Source: Aestuariivita boseongensis
GTDB taxonomy: Bacteria > Pseudomonadota > Alphaproteobacteria > Rhodobacterales > Rhodobacteraceae
Reading direction: 5' to 3'
Assembly: GCF_001262635.1 (NCBI RefSeq)
Contig: NZ_JXYH01000010.1
Span: forward strand, 1-64,000
DNA: 64,000 nt
Positions within the stretch are counted from its first letter, which is position 1. The number at the start of each line of letters is the position of its first letter. The notes below the pieces were generated by a model, which did no database searches, was not told where the DNA came from, and saw only the letters and a list, made by a program, of their open reading frames with translations. Both the position numbers and the translations under genes were made by a program. Below, in pieces: positions 16,000 to 24,109 of the stretch.

Positions 16000-16527
16000 T
16001 CAGTATCGAAGCTGCCGACGCTTGAGTTGATCCAGCGTGTATTTCCCCGCCACCGGCCCCGCCAGACCCGGCACATATCGCGGATCCCAGGGCAGGCATT
16101 TCGGTCCGCAGATCAACCGCACCTCGCCCGTGCGGCCATTAATATACCAGAACCGCCCACCGGGGGTCGAGATATAGCCGCTGGTTCCCGTGGTCATGTC
16201 CGCCAGCACATCAAGGACCGAGGGCACCTCGTTATCGAAACGCTCCAGAAAGGCGCCATGGGTGTGGAAGGTGGCCACCACCCGCGTCCCGGCGGGCGCA
16301 TTGGGATAGCGGCAGCGTGCGCGCGACCCGCGGGCGGCAGGGCTAACGACAAGACGGCCCGCCTGGTCTTTGCCGATCACTCCGCAAAATTCACGGTTGC
16401 CCCGGATCGACTCTGCCTGCAGCGCGCGCAGCGTCTGGCGGGCCAGGTCCAGCTCGACCCGCGATTGGGCCTGGGCCGGGGCAGCCAGGGCAAGGGCAAC
16501 AAAAAGGGTCAGATAGCGCCAGATCAT
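16000..16527 (-). CDS. Secreted DUF4329 (JAB/MPN-like) domain protein
   Basis: A 175-residue protein with a signal peptide (MIWRYLTLFVALALAAPAQAQ, cleavage after AQA). The mature part carries a DUF4329-type domain, a relative of JAB/MPN metalloproteases: REFCGVIGKD supplies the Glu-region strand and VVATFHTHG the His-x-His of a possible metal site; later HGAFLERFDNEVPSVLDVLAD could provide the Asp. It ends with GPKCLPWDPRYVPG. Whether it is a peptidase is not known. It lies between the binding-protein gene and dppB, so it may process or sense transported peptides. The start at 16527 is chosen for the signal peptide; the frame to 16587 is not supported. Confidence 0.7.
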   Translation of the reverse strand: MIWRYLTLFVALALAAPAQAQSRVELDLARQTLRALQAESIRGNREFCGVIGKDQAGRLVVSPAARGSRARCRYPNAPAGTRVVATFHTHGAFLERFDNEVPSVLDVLADMTTGTSGYISTPGGRFWYINGRTGEVRLICGPKCLPWDPRYVPGLAGPVAGKYTLDQLKRRQLRY

Positions 16528-16611
16528 GTTGCCAAGGCTACGCCTTGCGGAAGGGGGCGACAAGCAGCAAGAGCCATCTACGCGCAATCGTGAGGGGATG
16601 CACCGGGGGCA

Positions 16612-16650
16612 GAACGAAAGCGCCCCGGCGGGGTATACCGACCGGGGCGC
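16612..16650 (-). terminator. Hairpin after the binding-protein gene
   Basis: GCGCCCCGG (16620-16628) pairs with CCGGGGCGC (16642-16650), and on the minus strand the stem is followed by CTTTCGTT. It lies 26 bases after the stop of the substrate-binding protein gene. A partial terminator here would give more binding protein than membrane components, which is usual for such importers. Confidence 0.65.
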
Positions 16651-16675
16651 GCGCTTGGCTTTTGCCAGGGGCAGA

Positions 16676-18256
16676 TCAGCCGCCCATGGTGAAGTATTTG
16701 AACTTGGCCGTGTCGTCAGGCGCGACGATGGTGCCCACGTTCGACTTCATGCCCCAGTTCAGCACCTGGTGGTGGATCGGGATATACAGCTGATCTTCCT
16801 GAACGGTTTGCCAGATGGTGTTGATCATCTCGTTCCGCTTGGGCAGGTCGGTTTCCGATGCCAGCGCCACGATCATCGCATCCAGCTCCGGGTTGGAGTA
16901 GCGTGTGCCGTTCCACGAGCCGTACTTCTCACCCTTGGTGTGGACCAGGAAGTTGAAGATATATTCGGAATCGTAGGTCGGAACGCCCCAGCCCAGCATG
17001 TAGAAATCCGTTTCCAGATTGTTGATCAGCGGGAAGTGCTGCGCCTTGGGCTTGGCATCCAGGTTCACGGTCACGCCGATCTGCGCCAGCATGCCAACAG
17101 CCGCCTGACAGATCGCTTCATCGTTGATGTAGCGGTCATTCGGGCAATCCAGCTGGATCGAGAAGCCGTTGCCATAGCCCGCTTCTTCCATCAGCGCCTT
17201 GGCCGCTTCGATATCGGTGGTGGACGAGCTGTCCATCGCCTCGTTCCAGCCGTTCACGAAGGGCGGTGCGATCATGCCAGCCGGGGCCGACTGGCCGCGC
17301 ATCACGACCTGTTGGATCGCGTCGCGGTTAATCGCCATCGACATGGCCTTGCGCACGCGCACATCGGCCAGCGGGTTGGCGCCTTCGACATTGTCATTGG
17401 CCAGATCCGCGTCGCCCATGTTCATCCCAAAGAAGATCACGCGGTTCTGCGGCGCGGTGCGCACGTCCAGACCATCGGCTGCGGCAACGCGCTGAAGGTC
17501 CTGCACCGGCACGTCCTGGATGAAGTCGACCTCACCCGACAGAAGGGCTGCGACACGGGTCGCCGCGTTCTGGATGGGCGTGTATTCGATCCGGGTCACT
17601 TCCAGGGGGAATTCATCCTTGCCCCAGTAGTTCTCGTTGATCTCAAGCACGGTGCGCACGTCAGGCTCGCGGCTGATCAGCTTGTAGGGGCCGGTGCCGT
17701 TGGCGTTCTTGGCGGCATAGGTGTCTTCACCACCCTCGTAATCCTGCACCTTCACGGCATTGTTCGCCTCGGCCCAGCCTTTGTCCATGATGAACATGTT
17801 GGTCAGGTTGTTGGGCATGATCGGGTTCGGACCATCGGTGACGATCTCGACCGTATACTTGTCAGGCGCGCGCACCTCGGTGACCGAGGCCAGCAGCTCC
17901 TTATAGTCGCTGTCAGGCGTCATCGCGCGGTTCAGCGAGAAGACGACGTCTTCGCTGTCGAACTCGGCGCCGTCATGGAAGGTGACGCCTTCGCGCAGTT
18001 TGAAGGTCCAGACATTGGGGTCAGATTCCGACGGACCCCATTCCGTGGCCAGTGCCGGCACGATGGCGCCGGTCATGTCGCGCATCACCAGAGGCTCCAT
18101 GATCTGATGTCCCAGAGCCGAAGTGGGCCCTTCGTTCTGGGCATGCGGATCCAGTGTCAGCGCGTCACCGGCACGCGCCCATTTCAGCGTCTCGGCCTGA
18201 ACGGCGGGTGCGACAAGCGCCATCGCCGTGGCTGCATAAAGCAGTGTTCTGATCAT
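16676..18256 (-). CDS. Peptide-type ABC transporter substrate-binding protein
   Basis: A 526-residue periplasmic binding protein of the DppA/OppA family (SBP family 5). It begins with a signal peptide (MIRTLLYAATAMALVAPAVQA), followed by LKWARAGDALTLDPHAQNEGPT, the family signature near FKLREGVTFHDGAEFDSEDVVFSLNRA and the FNFLVHTKG region near the C-terminus. It delivers its ligand, likely a peptide or similar compound, to DppBC. It is upstream of the DUF4329 gene and dppBCDF on the same strand. The 148-base upstream gap contains the promoter; no operator was recognised. Confidence 0.88.
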   Translation of the reverse strand: MIRTLLYAATAMALVAPAVQAETLKWARAGDALTLDPHAQNEGPTSALGHQIMEPLVMRDMTGAIVPALATEWGPSESDPNVWTFKLREGVTFHDGAEFDSEDVVFSLNRAMTPDSDYKELLASVTEVRAPDKYTVEIVTDGPNPIMPNNLTNMFIMDKGWAEANNAVKVQDYEGGEDTYAAKNANGTGPYKLISREPDVRTVLEINENYWGKDEFPLEVTRIEYTPIQNAATRVAALLSGEVDFIQDVPVQDLQRVAAADGLDVRTAPQNRVIFFGMNMGDADLANDNVEGANPLADVRVRKAMSMAINRDAIQQVVMRGQSAPAGMIAPPFVNGWNEAMDSSSTTDIEAAKALMEEAGYGNGFSIQLDCPNDRYINDEAICQAAVGMLAQIGVTVNLDAKPKAQHFPLINNLETDFYMLGWGVPTYDSEYIFNFLVHTKGEKYGSWNGTRYSNPELDAMIVALASETDLPKRNEMINTIWQTVQEDQLYIPIHHQVLNWGMKSNVGTIVAPDDTAKFKYFTMGG

Positions 18257-18404
18257 TTTCGTGATCTCCCCGTTTTGGTTTTTGTGGGATGCATCTTACT
18301 GCGTCACCTGCGCGTAAGAAAGACGAATGCGTCGCGCTTTTTCAACCGATTGGTCAAAACATGACGCATGGTCAGGCGATTTTTCGGGGGATCTGCCGCA
18401 GGAA

Positions 18405-19169
18405 TCAGCGTTCTTTCGCGCTGCCATCCTGCTTGATCACGTTGAAAAGCGCCGCTTGTGAGCGTGTGCCATCAATCTCGAACCGGGGGCCGACTGGCAC
18501 GGCGCCCAGTTCCAGCCGACGCAACCAGCGGGACCAGACCGCGGGCACAATGCCGATCACATGGGTGGCGCCCTGCACGCGCGCGGCGCTGGCGAAGTTT
18601 TCCATCAGCACGGTCTGAACCGCCAAACGGCGTTCGGCAGGCACTGCATCGGTTATAAACAGCCGCGTCGCCTCGAGTATACGGTCCTCCACCGGGGCTT
18701 CGAAGAACAGCACATCGGTGGGAATGCCTTCCAGCAGACCCAGTTGCGCATCGCGCAGCATATAACTGTGCATGCCGACCTTGGCCGTTGTGGGGGACAG
18801 GCGGACGCCGCCCAGGATCTCTCCGTATTCATGGATCACGACCCAGCGCGCATAGGGCGTGTCGTATTGGTCGAACTCCATCCCGTCAGAAATCGGCAGG
18901 TTCCATTTCAGACGATCGACAAACACCTCTTTGCGAGCGCGCATGAACGCACCCCACAAATCGCCATAGCGGTGCATATTGGCAAAGGACAGGACCGTGG
19001 CGCGCACATGCGTGGCCGCGTTCCGATCAACCGGCTCGGATACAATCCGAAGCTTGGAGCGCACGGTATGCTTCGCCGCCTGAACGGCGGTCGGTTTTTC
19101 GGCCGGCTCCAATTCCGGAAATATGGACGACGACGGCACAGCCGTCCCCGCCATCCGCGTGATCTGCAT
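18405..19169 (-). CDS. LuxI-type acyl-homoserine-lactone synthase with N-terminal extension
   Basis: Makes an N-acyl-homoserine lactone from S-adenosylmethionine and an acyl carrier. All residues expected of the family are visible: Arg79, Phe83 and Trp89 in RARKEVFVDRLKW, Glu98, Asp100 and Asp103 in GMEFDQYDTPYA, Arg123 in GGVRLSP, and the Glu166-Arg169 pair in EATRLF. The 254-residue protein is longer than usual LuxI (about 200) because of some 65 extra N-terminal residues with low-complexity character. No luxR gene is adjacent; upstream on the same strand are a membrane histidine kinase and a response regulator. The acyl chain cannot be predicted. Confidence 0.85.
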   Translation of the reverse strand: MQITRMAGTAVPSSSIFPELEPAEKPTAVQAAKHTVRSKLRIVSEPVDRNAATHVRATVLSFANMHRYGDLWGAFMRARKEVFVDRLKWNLPISDGMEFDQYDTPYARWVVIHEYGEILGGVRLSPTTAKVGMHSYMLRDAQLGLLEGIPTDVLFFEAPVEDRILEATRLFITDAVPAERRLAVQTVLMENFASAARVQGATHVIGIVPAVWSRWLRRLELGAVPVGPRFEIDGTRSQAALFNVIKQDGSAKER

Positions 19170-19449
19170 CCCTTGCCTCGGGTTGTTGTCTTTTTAACAA
19201 CCATAAGCCGAATAGCAGGGTGCACGTCCACCGTCGCCTTGCCGCAATGTTGACAAAAAATTAACCAAATCGAAACATGTTGCGGGCGGGGCACACAGAC
19301 AAAAAAATTCTGATGCCAATGCGCGTCAGTCGCGTTCGATTTGCGTTAACCTTTCGCTATTCAACGTCAAGTAGAACCCGTTTTCCGATGAAAATTGAGG
19401 CGTTTGCCAGGAAAACTTGACCCAAGGGCAAGGCTTTCAAACCGACTCA
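19170..19449. promoter_or_regulatory. 280-base leader upstream of the luxI-type gene
   Basis: This AT-richer gap contains a hairpin GTTGTTgtctttttAACAAC at about 19183-19202 close to the synthase start, and two TTAACC hexamers (19261-19266 and 19346-19351) that resemble half-sites of the CtrA cell-cycle regulator. No canonical lux box was found. No coding sequence is supported here. Confidence 0.4.
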
Positions 19450-20844
19450 TCACTCTGCCGCATCAAGAAAAACTTTAGTCGGATCGAAGATATCGAATTC
19501 GATGAAGAAGGTCGTCCCCTGCCCCAGGCGGCTGATGTAATCGATCTCGCCCTTGTGACGTTCCACAATCTGCTTGGTGATGTTCATCCCCAGACCGGTG
19601 CCGCCCTTGCGCCGCTGATCCGAGTTGTCAACCTGCGTGAACTTGCCAAACACCTTGTCCTTGGCGTCTTCGGGAATGCCGATACCGCTGTCCTTGACGC
19701 AGATGCGTACCTTCTGGCCCACATGTTCGCCAAAGACACGCACCGCGCCCCCTTCATGCGAGAATTTGAGACCGTTCGAGATAACATTAGCCATCACCTG
19801 CATCAGCCGCGCCTCGTCCCCTTCGATCTGAACATCGGGGATCGGCGGGTTTGCAATCAGTTCAATGCCCAGGCTATCCGCATAGCCCTGGTTGGCCTCG
19901 ATCGCGTCCTGAATCAGCTGGGTGACGCTGAGCGGTTCGAAGCGATAGACCATCTCGCCCGCCTCGATCTTCTGCAGATCCAGCAGATCGTTGATCAGAT
20001 CCGCAAGACGTTTGGAGTTCTTGCCAGCGATCTCGACCATGGGGCGCATGGTTTCGGGAACGTCGCCCAGCGCGCCTGAATTCAGCAGGTCGAGCGACCC
20101 CTTGATCGAGGTCAGCGGCGTGCGCAGCTCGTGGCTCACGGTCGAGATGAATTTCGATTTCACTTCATAGGCGGCCTTGGTGCGCTGGTGTTCTTCCTGC
20201 AGCTCTTCCAGTTGGCGGATGCCCTGACGGTAAAGACGCAGGAACGCGAACGAACAGTCCACGATGAAATAGACCACGAAGATCACGGTGAAGAAATGCA
20301 GCCAGGCCTGGGAATCCAGCGGCGGGTTATACCGCCAGATGTCGATCAGGGAGATGGCGAAGAAGGTCGTGAAATAGATCGCCAGCCGCAGCACAAGGGC
20401 CGGCATAAGCTGGTGATTGTTCATCGCGGCAAAGACGCCCGCGGCAAACAGGAAAAACAGCGGGGTGAAGTGACCGCCGGATTCCTGTTCCAGTGAAATT
20501 GTGAACACAAAGGCACTGATGGCACCGGCGCTGAGCGCGGTGTTCACCATGATCCACATCAGGAATTCGCGTGCGCGGCGCGGGTCGTGATCCTTCCAGG
20601 CCTGCACCCGGCGGGCCAGCGACAAATCGAAAATGTCAGTCAGCAGAACGATGCCGTAGCACAGCAGCGGCATGACAGGGTCGAAATAGAAAATCGACAG
20701 CAAGGTAGCCGCCAGGAAAATCACCTGCCGCTGCCAAAGCAGCTTTGTGGTGATGCCGACGTAATCCTTCAGCTGGCGCTCAAGACGGTCCAGCTTGAAC
20801 CACGCGCTTTCTTCTTCTTGTGTGTTTAGATCCGCAACGCTCAT
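19450..20844 (-). CDS. Membrane-bound hybrid-free sensor histidine kinase
   Basis: A 464-residue kinase. Residues 35-205 hold about six hydrophobic segments in an uncharacterised membrane sensor module, followed by a coiled-coil linker (RQGIRQLEELQEEHQRTKAAYEVKS), the HisKA box with phospho-acceptor His238 in STVSHELRTPLTS, and the HATPase domain (N-box MANVISNGLKFS, G1 VKDSGIGIPED, G2 GGTGLGMNI). There is no REC domain. It lies between a response regulator (99 bases upstream) and the luxI-type gene, all on one strand, so the regulator is its likely partner. The signal is unknown. Confidence 0.87.
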   Translation of the reverse strand: MSVADLNTQEEESAWFKLDRLERQLKDYVGITTKLLWQRQVIFLAATLLSIFYFDPVMPLLCYGIVLLTDIFDLSLARRVQAWKDHDPRRAREFLMWIMVNTALSAGAISAFVFTISLEQESGGHFTPLFFLFAAGVFAAMNNHQLMPALVLRLAIYFTTFFAISLIDIWRYNPPLDSQAWLHFFTVIFVVYFIVDCSFAFLRLYRQGIRQLEELQEEHQRTKAAYEVKSKFISTVSHELRTPLTSIKGSLDLLNSGALGDVPETMRPMVEIAGKNSKRLADLINDLLDLQKIEAGEMVYRFEPLSVTQLIQDAIEANQGYADSLGIELIANPPIPDVQIEGDEARLMQVMANVISNGLKFSHEGGAVRVFGEHVGQKVRICVKDSGIGIPEDAKDKVFGKFTQVDNSDQRRKGGTGLGMNITKQIVERHKGEIDYISRLGQGTTFFIEFDIFDPTKVFLDAAE

Positions 20845-20942
20845 TTTTCTGCGCCGCCTCCACTGTCAGTCCTGCTCGCAGACAGTATGGCGGGCCAAAT
20901 TGCGGATAAATTGTCCACAGTTTGTTATTAATAGGGCAGTGA

Positions 20943-21983
20943 TTACCGCGATTGTCGCCCGAAATTGGGTTCCAATGGCCCGTCTTCGCGCATCACATCC
21001 TTCAAAAGCCGGGAATAGACACGGCGTTCGACGCGTTTTTCTTCTGTGCTGCGCGACTGGTTCGACAGGATCCGGCGCGACATATCCGGCCCGAGAGAGG
21101 CGCTTTCGGCCCGCTCCTCGGCGCTGGCGATGGCCGCGCCCAGCGCGTCCAGCGCTTCCACCTTGGAATTCGATCGCAGAACGGCGGTATCGCCGACCGA
21201 TGCGTTCAGGGCCACTTTGGCCAATGCGTCCGGTTTGTTTGCATAGATCTCGCGATTGAGAACCAATTCGAAACTGTCGGGCAGCACGTCATAGCGACCG
21301 ATGCGGATGCATAGGAAAATACCGTTCCCACGATAGGAGATCATGTGCCCATCCTGGCGCGTCAGTTCCGAGATTGACTTGCCAACCGTTTCCATCGCGG
21401 CCTGAAACTCTTCGGGTTCAAGCGCATCATGCAGGTGTTTCACATTGTTGACCTTGATCGCGACGACCGAAGATTTCGAGGTCAGGCTCTGCGAAATCTG
21501 CATCACATAGTTTTCGTATTCGTCCTGTCCCAGAAACCGCGTGACGTTGCGCAGTTGCAAAGCCTCGGACAAATCGCGCGTTCCCGAGGCACGCTTGGAC
21601 ACATTGCGCGAGGCTTGGCGCACGGCGGATGCAACCCGACTACGCAGGTCGATCAGGTCGAACGGTTTGGTAACGTAATCGGTTGCCCCTGCGCGGAACG
21701 CATCCGAGATATAAGAGCGTTGTGACATCGCCGTCACCACGATCAGCGGCGTATCGGTGTAATCGGGCAGCTTGCGGATTTCGCGGCACAGCTCGATCCC
21801 GTTCATCTCGGGCATCTGGATATCAATCAGCGCGGCCTGGAACATCTCGGGATGGTCCATCAGGATCTCAAGACCCTCGGCCGCGGACATAGCGGTGAAG
21901 ACGTCGTAATTTTCCAGCGTGCTCAGGGCGGCTTCTAACACCTCGAGAATGCTGGGATCGTCATCAACGGCCAAGATCTTCAT
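20943..21983 (-). CDS. Response regulator with degenerate GGDEF-like output domain (paralogue 1)
   Basis: A 346-residue regulator. The REC domain (residues 1-120) is intact: Asp7-Asp9 acidic pocket, phospho-acceptor Asp54 in LIDIQMPEMNG, Thr84 and Lys106. After a linker, residues 150-330 form a domain with the layout of a diguanylate cyclase, but in the GGDEF position it reads YRGNGIF (residues 217-223), so cyclase activity is not expected. The start at 21983 has GGAG six bases upstream. It precedes a histidine kinase on the same strand. It is clearly related to the regulator at 31909-33003, with which it shares the same REC-linker-RGNGxF design; together they flank the kinase/GTPase operon. 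Confidence 0.85.
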   Translation of the reverse strand: MKILAVDDDPSILEVLEAALSTLENYDVFTAMSAAEGLEILMDHPEMFQAALIDIQMPEMNGIELCREIRKLPDYTDTPLIVVTAMSQRSYISDAFRAGATDYVTKPFDLIDLRSRVASAVRQASRNVSKRASGTRDLSEALQLRNVTRFLGQDEYENYVMQISQSLTSKSSVVAIKVNNVKHLHDALEPEEFQAAMETVGKSISELTRQDGHMISYRGNGIFLCIRIGRYDVLPDSFELVLNREIYANKPDALAKVALNASVGDTAVLRSNSKVEALDALGAAIASAEERAESASLGPDMSRRILSNQSRSTEEKRVERRVYSRLLKDVMREDGPLEPNFGRQSR

Positions 21984-22183
21984 TTTCGTCTCCAGAACGC
22001 TCACTAGGAACTGCTGAAAGCCCGCCTCGGAAGGGCCAACGGTTGGTGCTTCCATCCCGTGCTAGTTTCGAAATGAGCCGTTAAAGAGGCAGCCCCATGT
22101 CGCCGATTTGACATTTTGTGCCTTGGCGCTTGCGAAACACCGGTATTTTCAATCAGATACCGCGAAGAGCGATGACAAGGAGC

Positions 22184-22594
22184 ATGATGATGGAGATTTT
22201 CCCCGCCGGCCGCCCGACGACTTCAGTTCCACCGGAATGGTTCACCGGAACCGTCTGGCAGGATCCCATCATGGTCGCGCCCGATCCGGCGCGGATGCGC
22301 GCCTTGAAAGTGACGTTCTGCCCGGGCGCACGCACCGCATGGCACACGCACCCGCTGGGACAGACGTTATATGTTGTCTCGGGCGTGGGGCGGATCGGCG
22401 CCCGCGATGGCGAGGTGCGTGTGATCAGGGCAGGCGATACAGTCTGGATTCCCCCCGGAGAAGAACACTGGCACGGCGCGGGGCCAGACACGATGATGTC
22501 ACATATCGCGATTCAGGAAATGCTGGACGGGTCGGTCGCGGACTGGCTGGAACATGTATCCGACGACGATTATCTGACCGCGCCTGCCGGCTGA
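22184..22594 (+). CDS. Cupin-domain protein
   Basis: A single-domain cupin of about 135 residues. Cupin motif 1 is visible as CPGARTAWHTHPLGQTLYVVSG with the metal-ligand His pair and motif 2 as GDTVWIPPGEEHWHGAG. It belongs to the group often annotated as carboxymuconolactone-decarboxylase-associated cupins; the function is not known. Three in-frame ATGs lie at 22184, 22187 and 22190 after AAGGAG (22177-22182), so the exact start is uncertain by two codons. It is encoded between the divergent regulator gene and the kinase operon; the 157-base gap to the kinase contains two hairpins, so co-transcription is unclear. Confidence 0.8.
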   Translation: MMMEIFPAGRPTTSVPPEWFTGTVWQDPIMVAPDPARMRALKVTFCPGARTAWHTHPLGQTLYVVSGVGRIGARDGEVRVIRAGDTVWIPPGEEHWHGAGPDTMMSHIAIQEMLDGSVADWLEHVSDDDYLTAPAG

Positions 22595-22656
22595 GCCCGG
22601 CAAAAAATGGCCTGACGGGGCCGCGCGCCCAATAATGCCCACAGTTTGTCCGACGA

Positions 22657-22724
22657 GGACCACGATATCATCACAATTCTGGTGATGGTGGTCCTTGGGT
22701 CGGTGCGTCGCCTTTCAGCGCACC
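22657..22724 (+). promoter_or_regulatory. Two stem-loops in the leader of the kinase/GTPase operon
   Basis: GGACCAC (22657-22663) pairs with GTGGTCC (22688-22694), with an inner CATCAC/GTGATG match, and GGTGCG (22702-22707) pairs with CGCACC (22719-22724). They end 27 bases before the kinase start. There is no T-run, so they are not plain terminators. They could be an operator, an mRNA-stabilising structure or an unrecognised regulatory RNA. Confidence 0.45.
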
Positions 22725-22751
22725 GTAAAACAAGAGGGCAAAGAGGCGCGC

Positions 22752-24095
22752 ATGCAGAACCAAGCCATGCATCACGAGGACGAGATCGCAGAAGAACTTC
22801 TGCCAGGGACGTCTTTGCTGCACGGTCAATACGTGATCGAGCGGTATCTCGTGCGCGGAGGGTTCGGCATCACCTATCTGGCGCGCGACAGCTTGGAACG
22901 GCGGGTCGTCGTCAAGGAATGTTATCCCAACGCGATCTGTTTCCGGAAGAACGGTCAGGTCGTGGCCCGCAGCCGTGATCAGCTGGCTCAGTTCGAATCA
23001 ATCACCCGCCACTTCCTGCGGGAAGCGCGCCGTCTGTCCCGGCTGAAACATCCCAATATCGTGGGTGTTCATCAGGTGTTTGAGGAAAACAACACCGCCT
23101 ATATGGCGCTGGATTATCTGGACGGCATCGACCTTCTGATGGTGATCGAAGAAGAGCCGCACCGCCTCAAGCCCAAGCTGATCCGCAGCCTGCTGACGCA
23201 ATCGCTACGCGCCATCGACTATATCCATGAACGTGGCATTCTGCACCGCGATATCTCGCCCGATAACTTCCTGCTGGATTGGGACGACAATCTCACGCTG
23301 ATCGATTTCGGCGCCGCGCGCGAACATGTGACCAAGGCGCATCGCGCGCTGTCTGCGCTTCTGGCGGTGAAAGACGGGTATTCCCCGCAGGAATTCTATC
23401 TCCCCGGTGTGGGCCAGACCGAGGCCAGCGATCTCTATGCGCTGGGGGCCACCTTCTATCACGTGATTACGGGTGAGGCGCCGCCGCACAGCCAGGAACG
23501 CCTGGCCGCCAGTGCCAGCGAAACCGGGGATACCTATGTGCCGCTGGTTGGCCGTGTGGACGGCTTTGACGATGTTTTCCTGGGTATGATTGACCAGGCA
23601 TTGGCCGTCTTCCCGGAAGGCCGCCCCCAATCGGCCGCGGAATGGCTGGACGTGATCGAAGACCGCGCGCCCCGCGCCGCGAAGGCCCCCGCCCCGCGCG
23701 AAGAGGCCCCCGGCCCTTCGCTGGACGAAGAACCGATGACGCGGGAACTGTCACGCTTGGTGCAGGACACCAACCGCGATCTGGAACAGGGCAAGCCCGG
23801 CGATCTGAAGCGCGTGCACCGCAACATGACCCATGTGTCCAACCCGCTAAGCCCGGTGATCCCGGTCAAGAAAGAAGAAAAGCGACCCGAGATCCCCGTC
23901 GATATCTTCGGCAACCCGATCGAGGACGTGGACAAATGGATGCGCGAACAGGAACGCGCATTAGCCCGGCAAGCCAAGGCAGAAGCCGCCGCACTTGCTG
24001 CTGACGCGCCAAAAGGCAAGCAACGCTTCCTGAAATCTCTGATCTCCCGGCTGGTGCCGGGGCAATCTGATCCCAAACGCTCTGTTACGAACTGA
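22752..24095 (+). CDS. Hanks-type Ser/Thr protein kinase (cytosolic)
   Basis: A 447-residue kinase with a complete catalytic core: glycine loop VRGGFGITYLA (34-44), Lys55 in VVVKECYP, alpha-C Glu91, HRDISPDNFLL with Asp167 and Asn172, DFG at 185-187 and the activation segment KDGYSPQEFY. It has no transmembrane helix or extracellular sensor. Residues 290-425 are Pro/Ala/Glu-rich and probably disordered; the C-terminus RFLKSLISRLVPG looks like an amphipathic helix. The start at 22752 follows AGAGG. It is the first gene of an operon with an FHA protein and a PP2C phosphatase, the natural reader and eraser of its phosphorylation. Its family is like that of T6SS-associated PpkA/TagE, but no secretion genes are here. 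Confidence 0.9.
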   Translation: MQNQAMHHEDEIAEELLPGTSLLHGQYVIERYLVRGGFGITYLARDSLERRVVVKECYPNAICFRKNGQVVARSRDQLAQFESITRHFLREARRLSRLKHPNIVGVHQVFEENNTAYMALDYLDGIDLLMVIEEEPHRLKPKLIRSLLTQSLRAIDYIHERGILHRDISPDNFLLDWDDNLTLIDFGAAREHVTKAHRALSALLAVKDGYSPQEFYLPGVGQTEASDLYALGATFYHVITGEAPPHSQERLAASASETGDTYVPLVGRVDGFDDVFLGMIDQALAVFPEGRPQSAAEWLDVIEDRAPRAAKAPAPREEAPGPSLDEEPMTRELSRLVQDTNRDLEQGKPGDLKRVHRNMTHVSNPLSPVIPVKKEEKRPEIPVDIFGNPIEDVDKWMREQERALARQAKAEAAALAADAPKGKQRFLKSLISRLVPGQSDPKRSVTN

Positions 24096-24109
24096 TCTGG
24101 GGAAATGTT

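Noticed and set aside
16526-18364. 612-residue open frame on the plus strand
   Set aside because: Antisense to the binding-protein gene; its composition (rich in His, Arg, Val) is typical of a shadow frame.
19170-19449. lux box upstream of the luxI-type gene
   Set aside because: No convincing 18-20 base inverted repeat of the lux type was found; only a short GTTGTT/AACAAC hairpin and two TTAACC hexamers.
20943-21983. Active diguanylate cyclase
   Set aside because: The GGDEF site reads RGNGIF, so the catalytic residues are missing; the same is true of the paralogue at 31909-33003.
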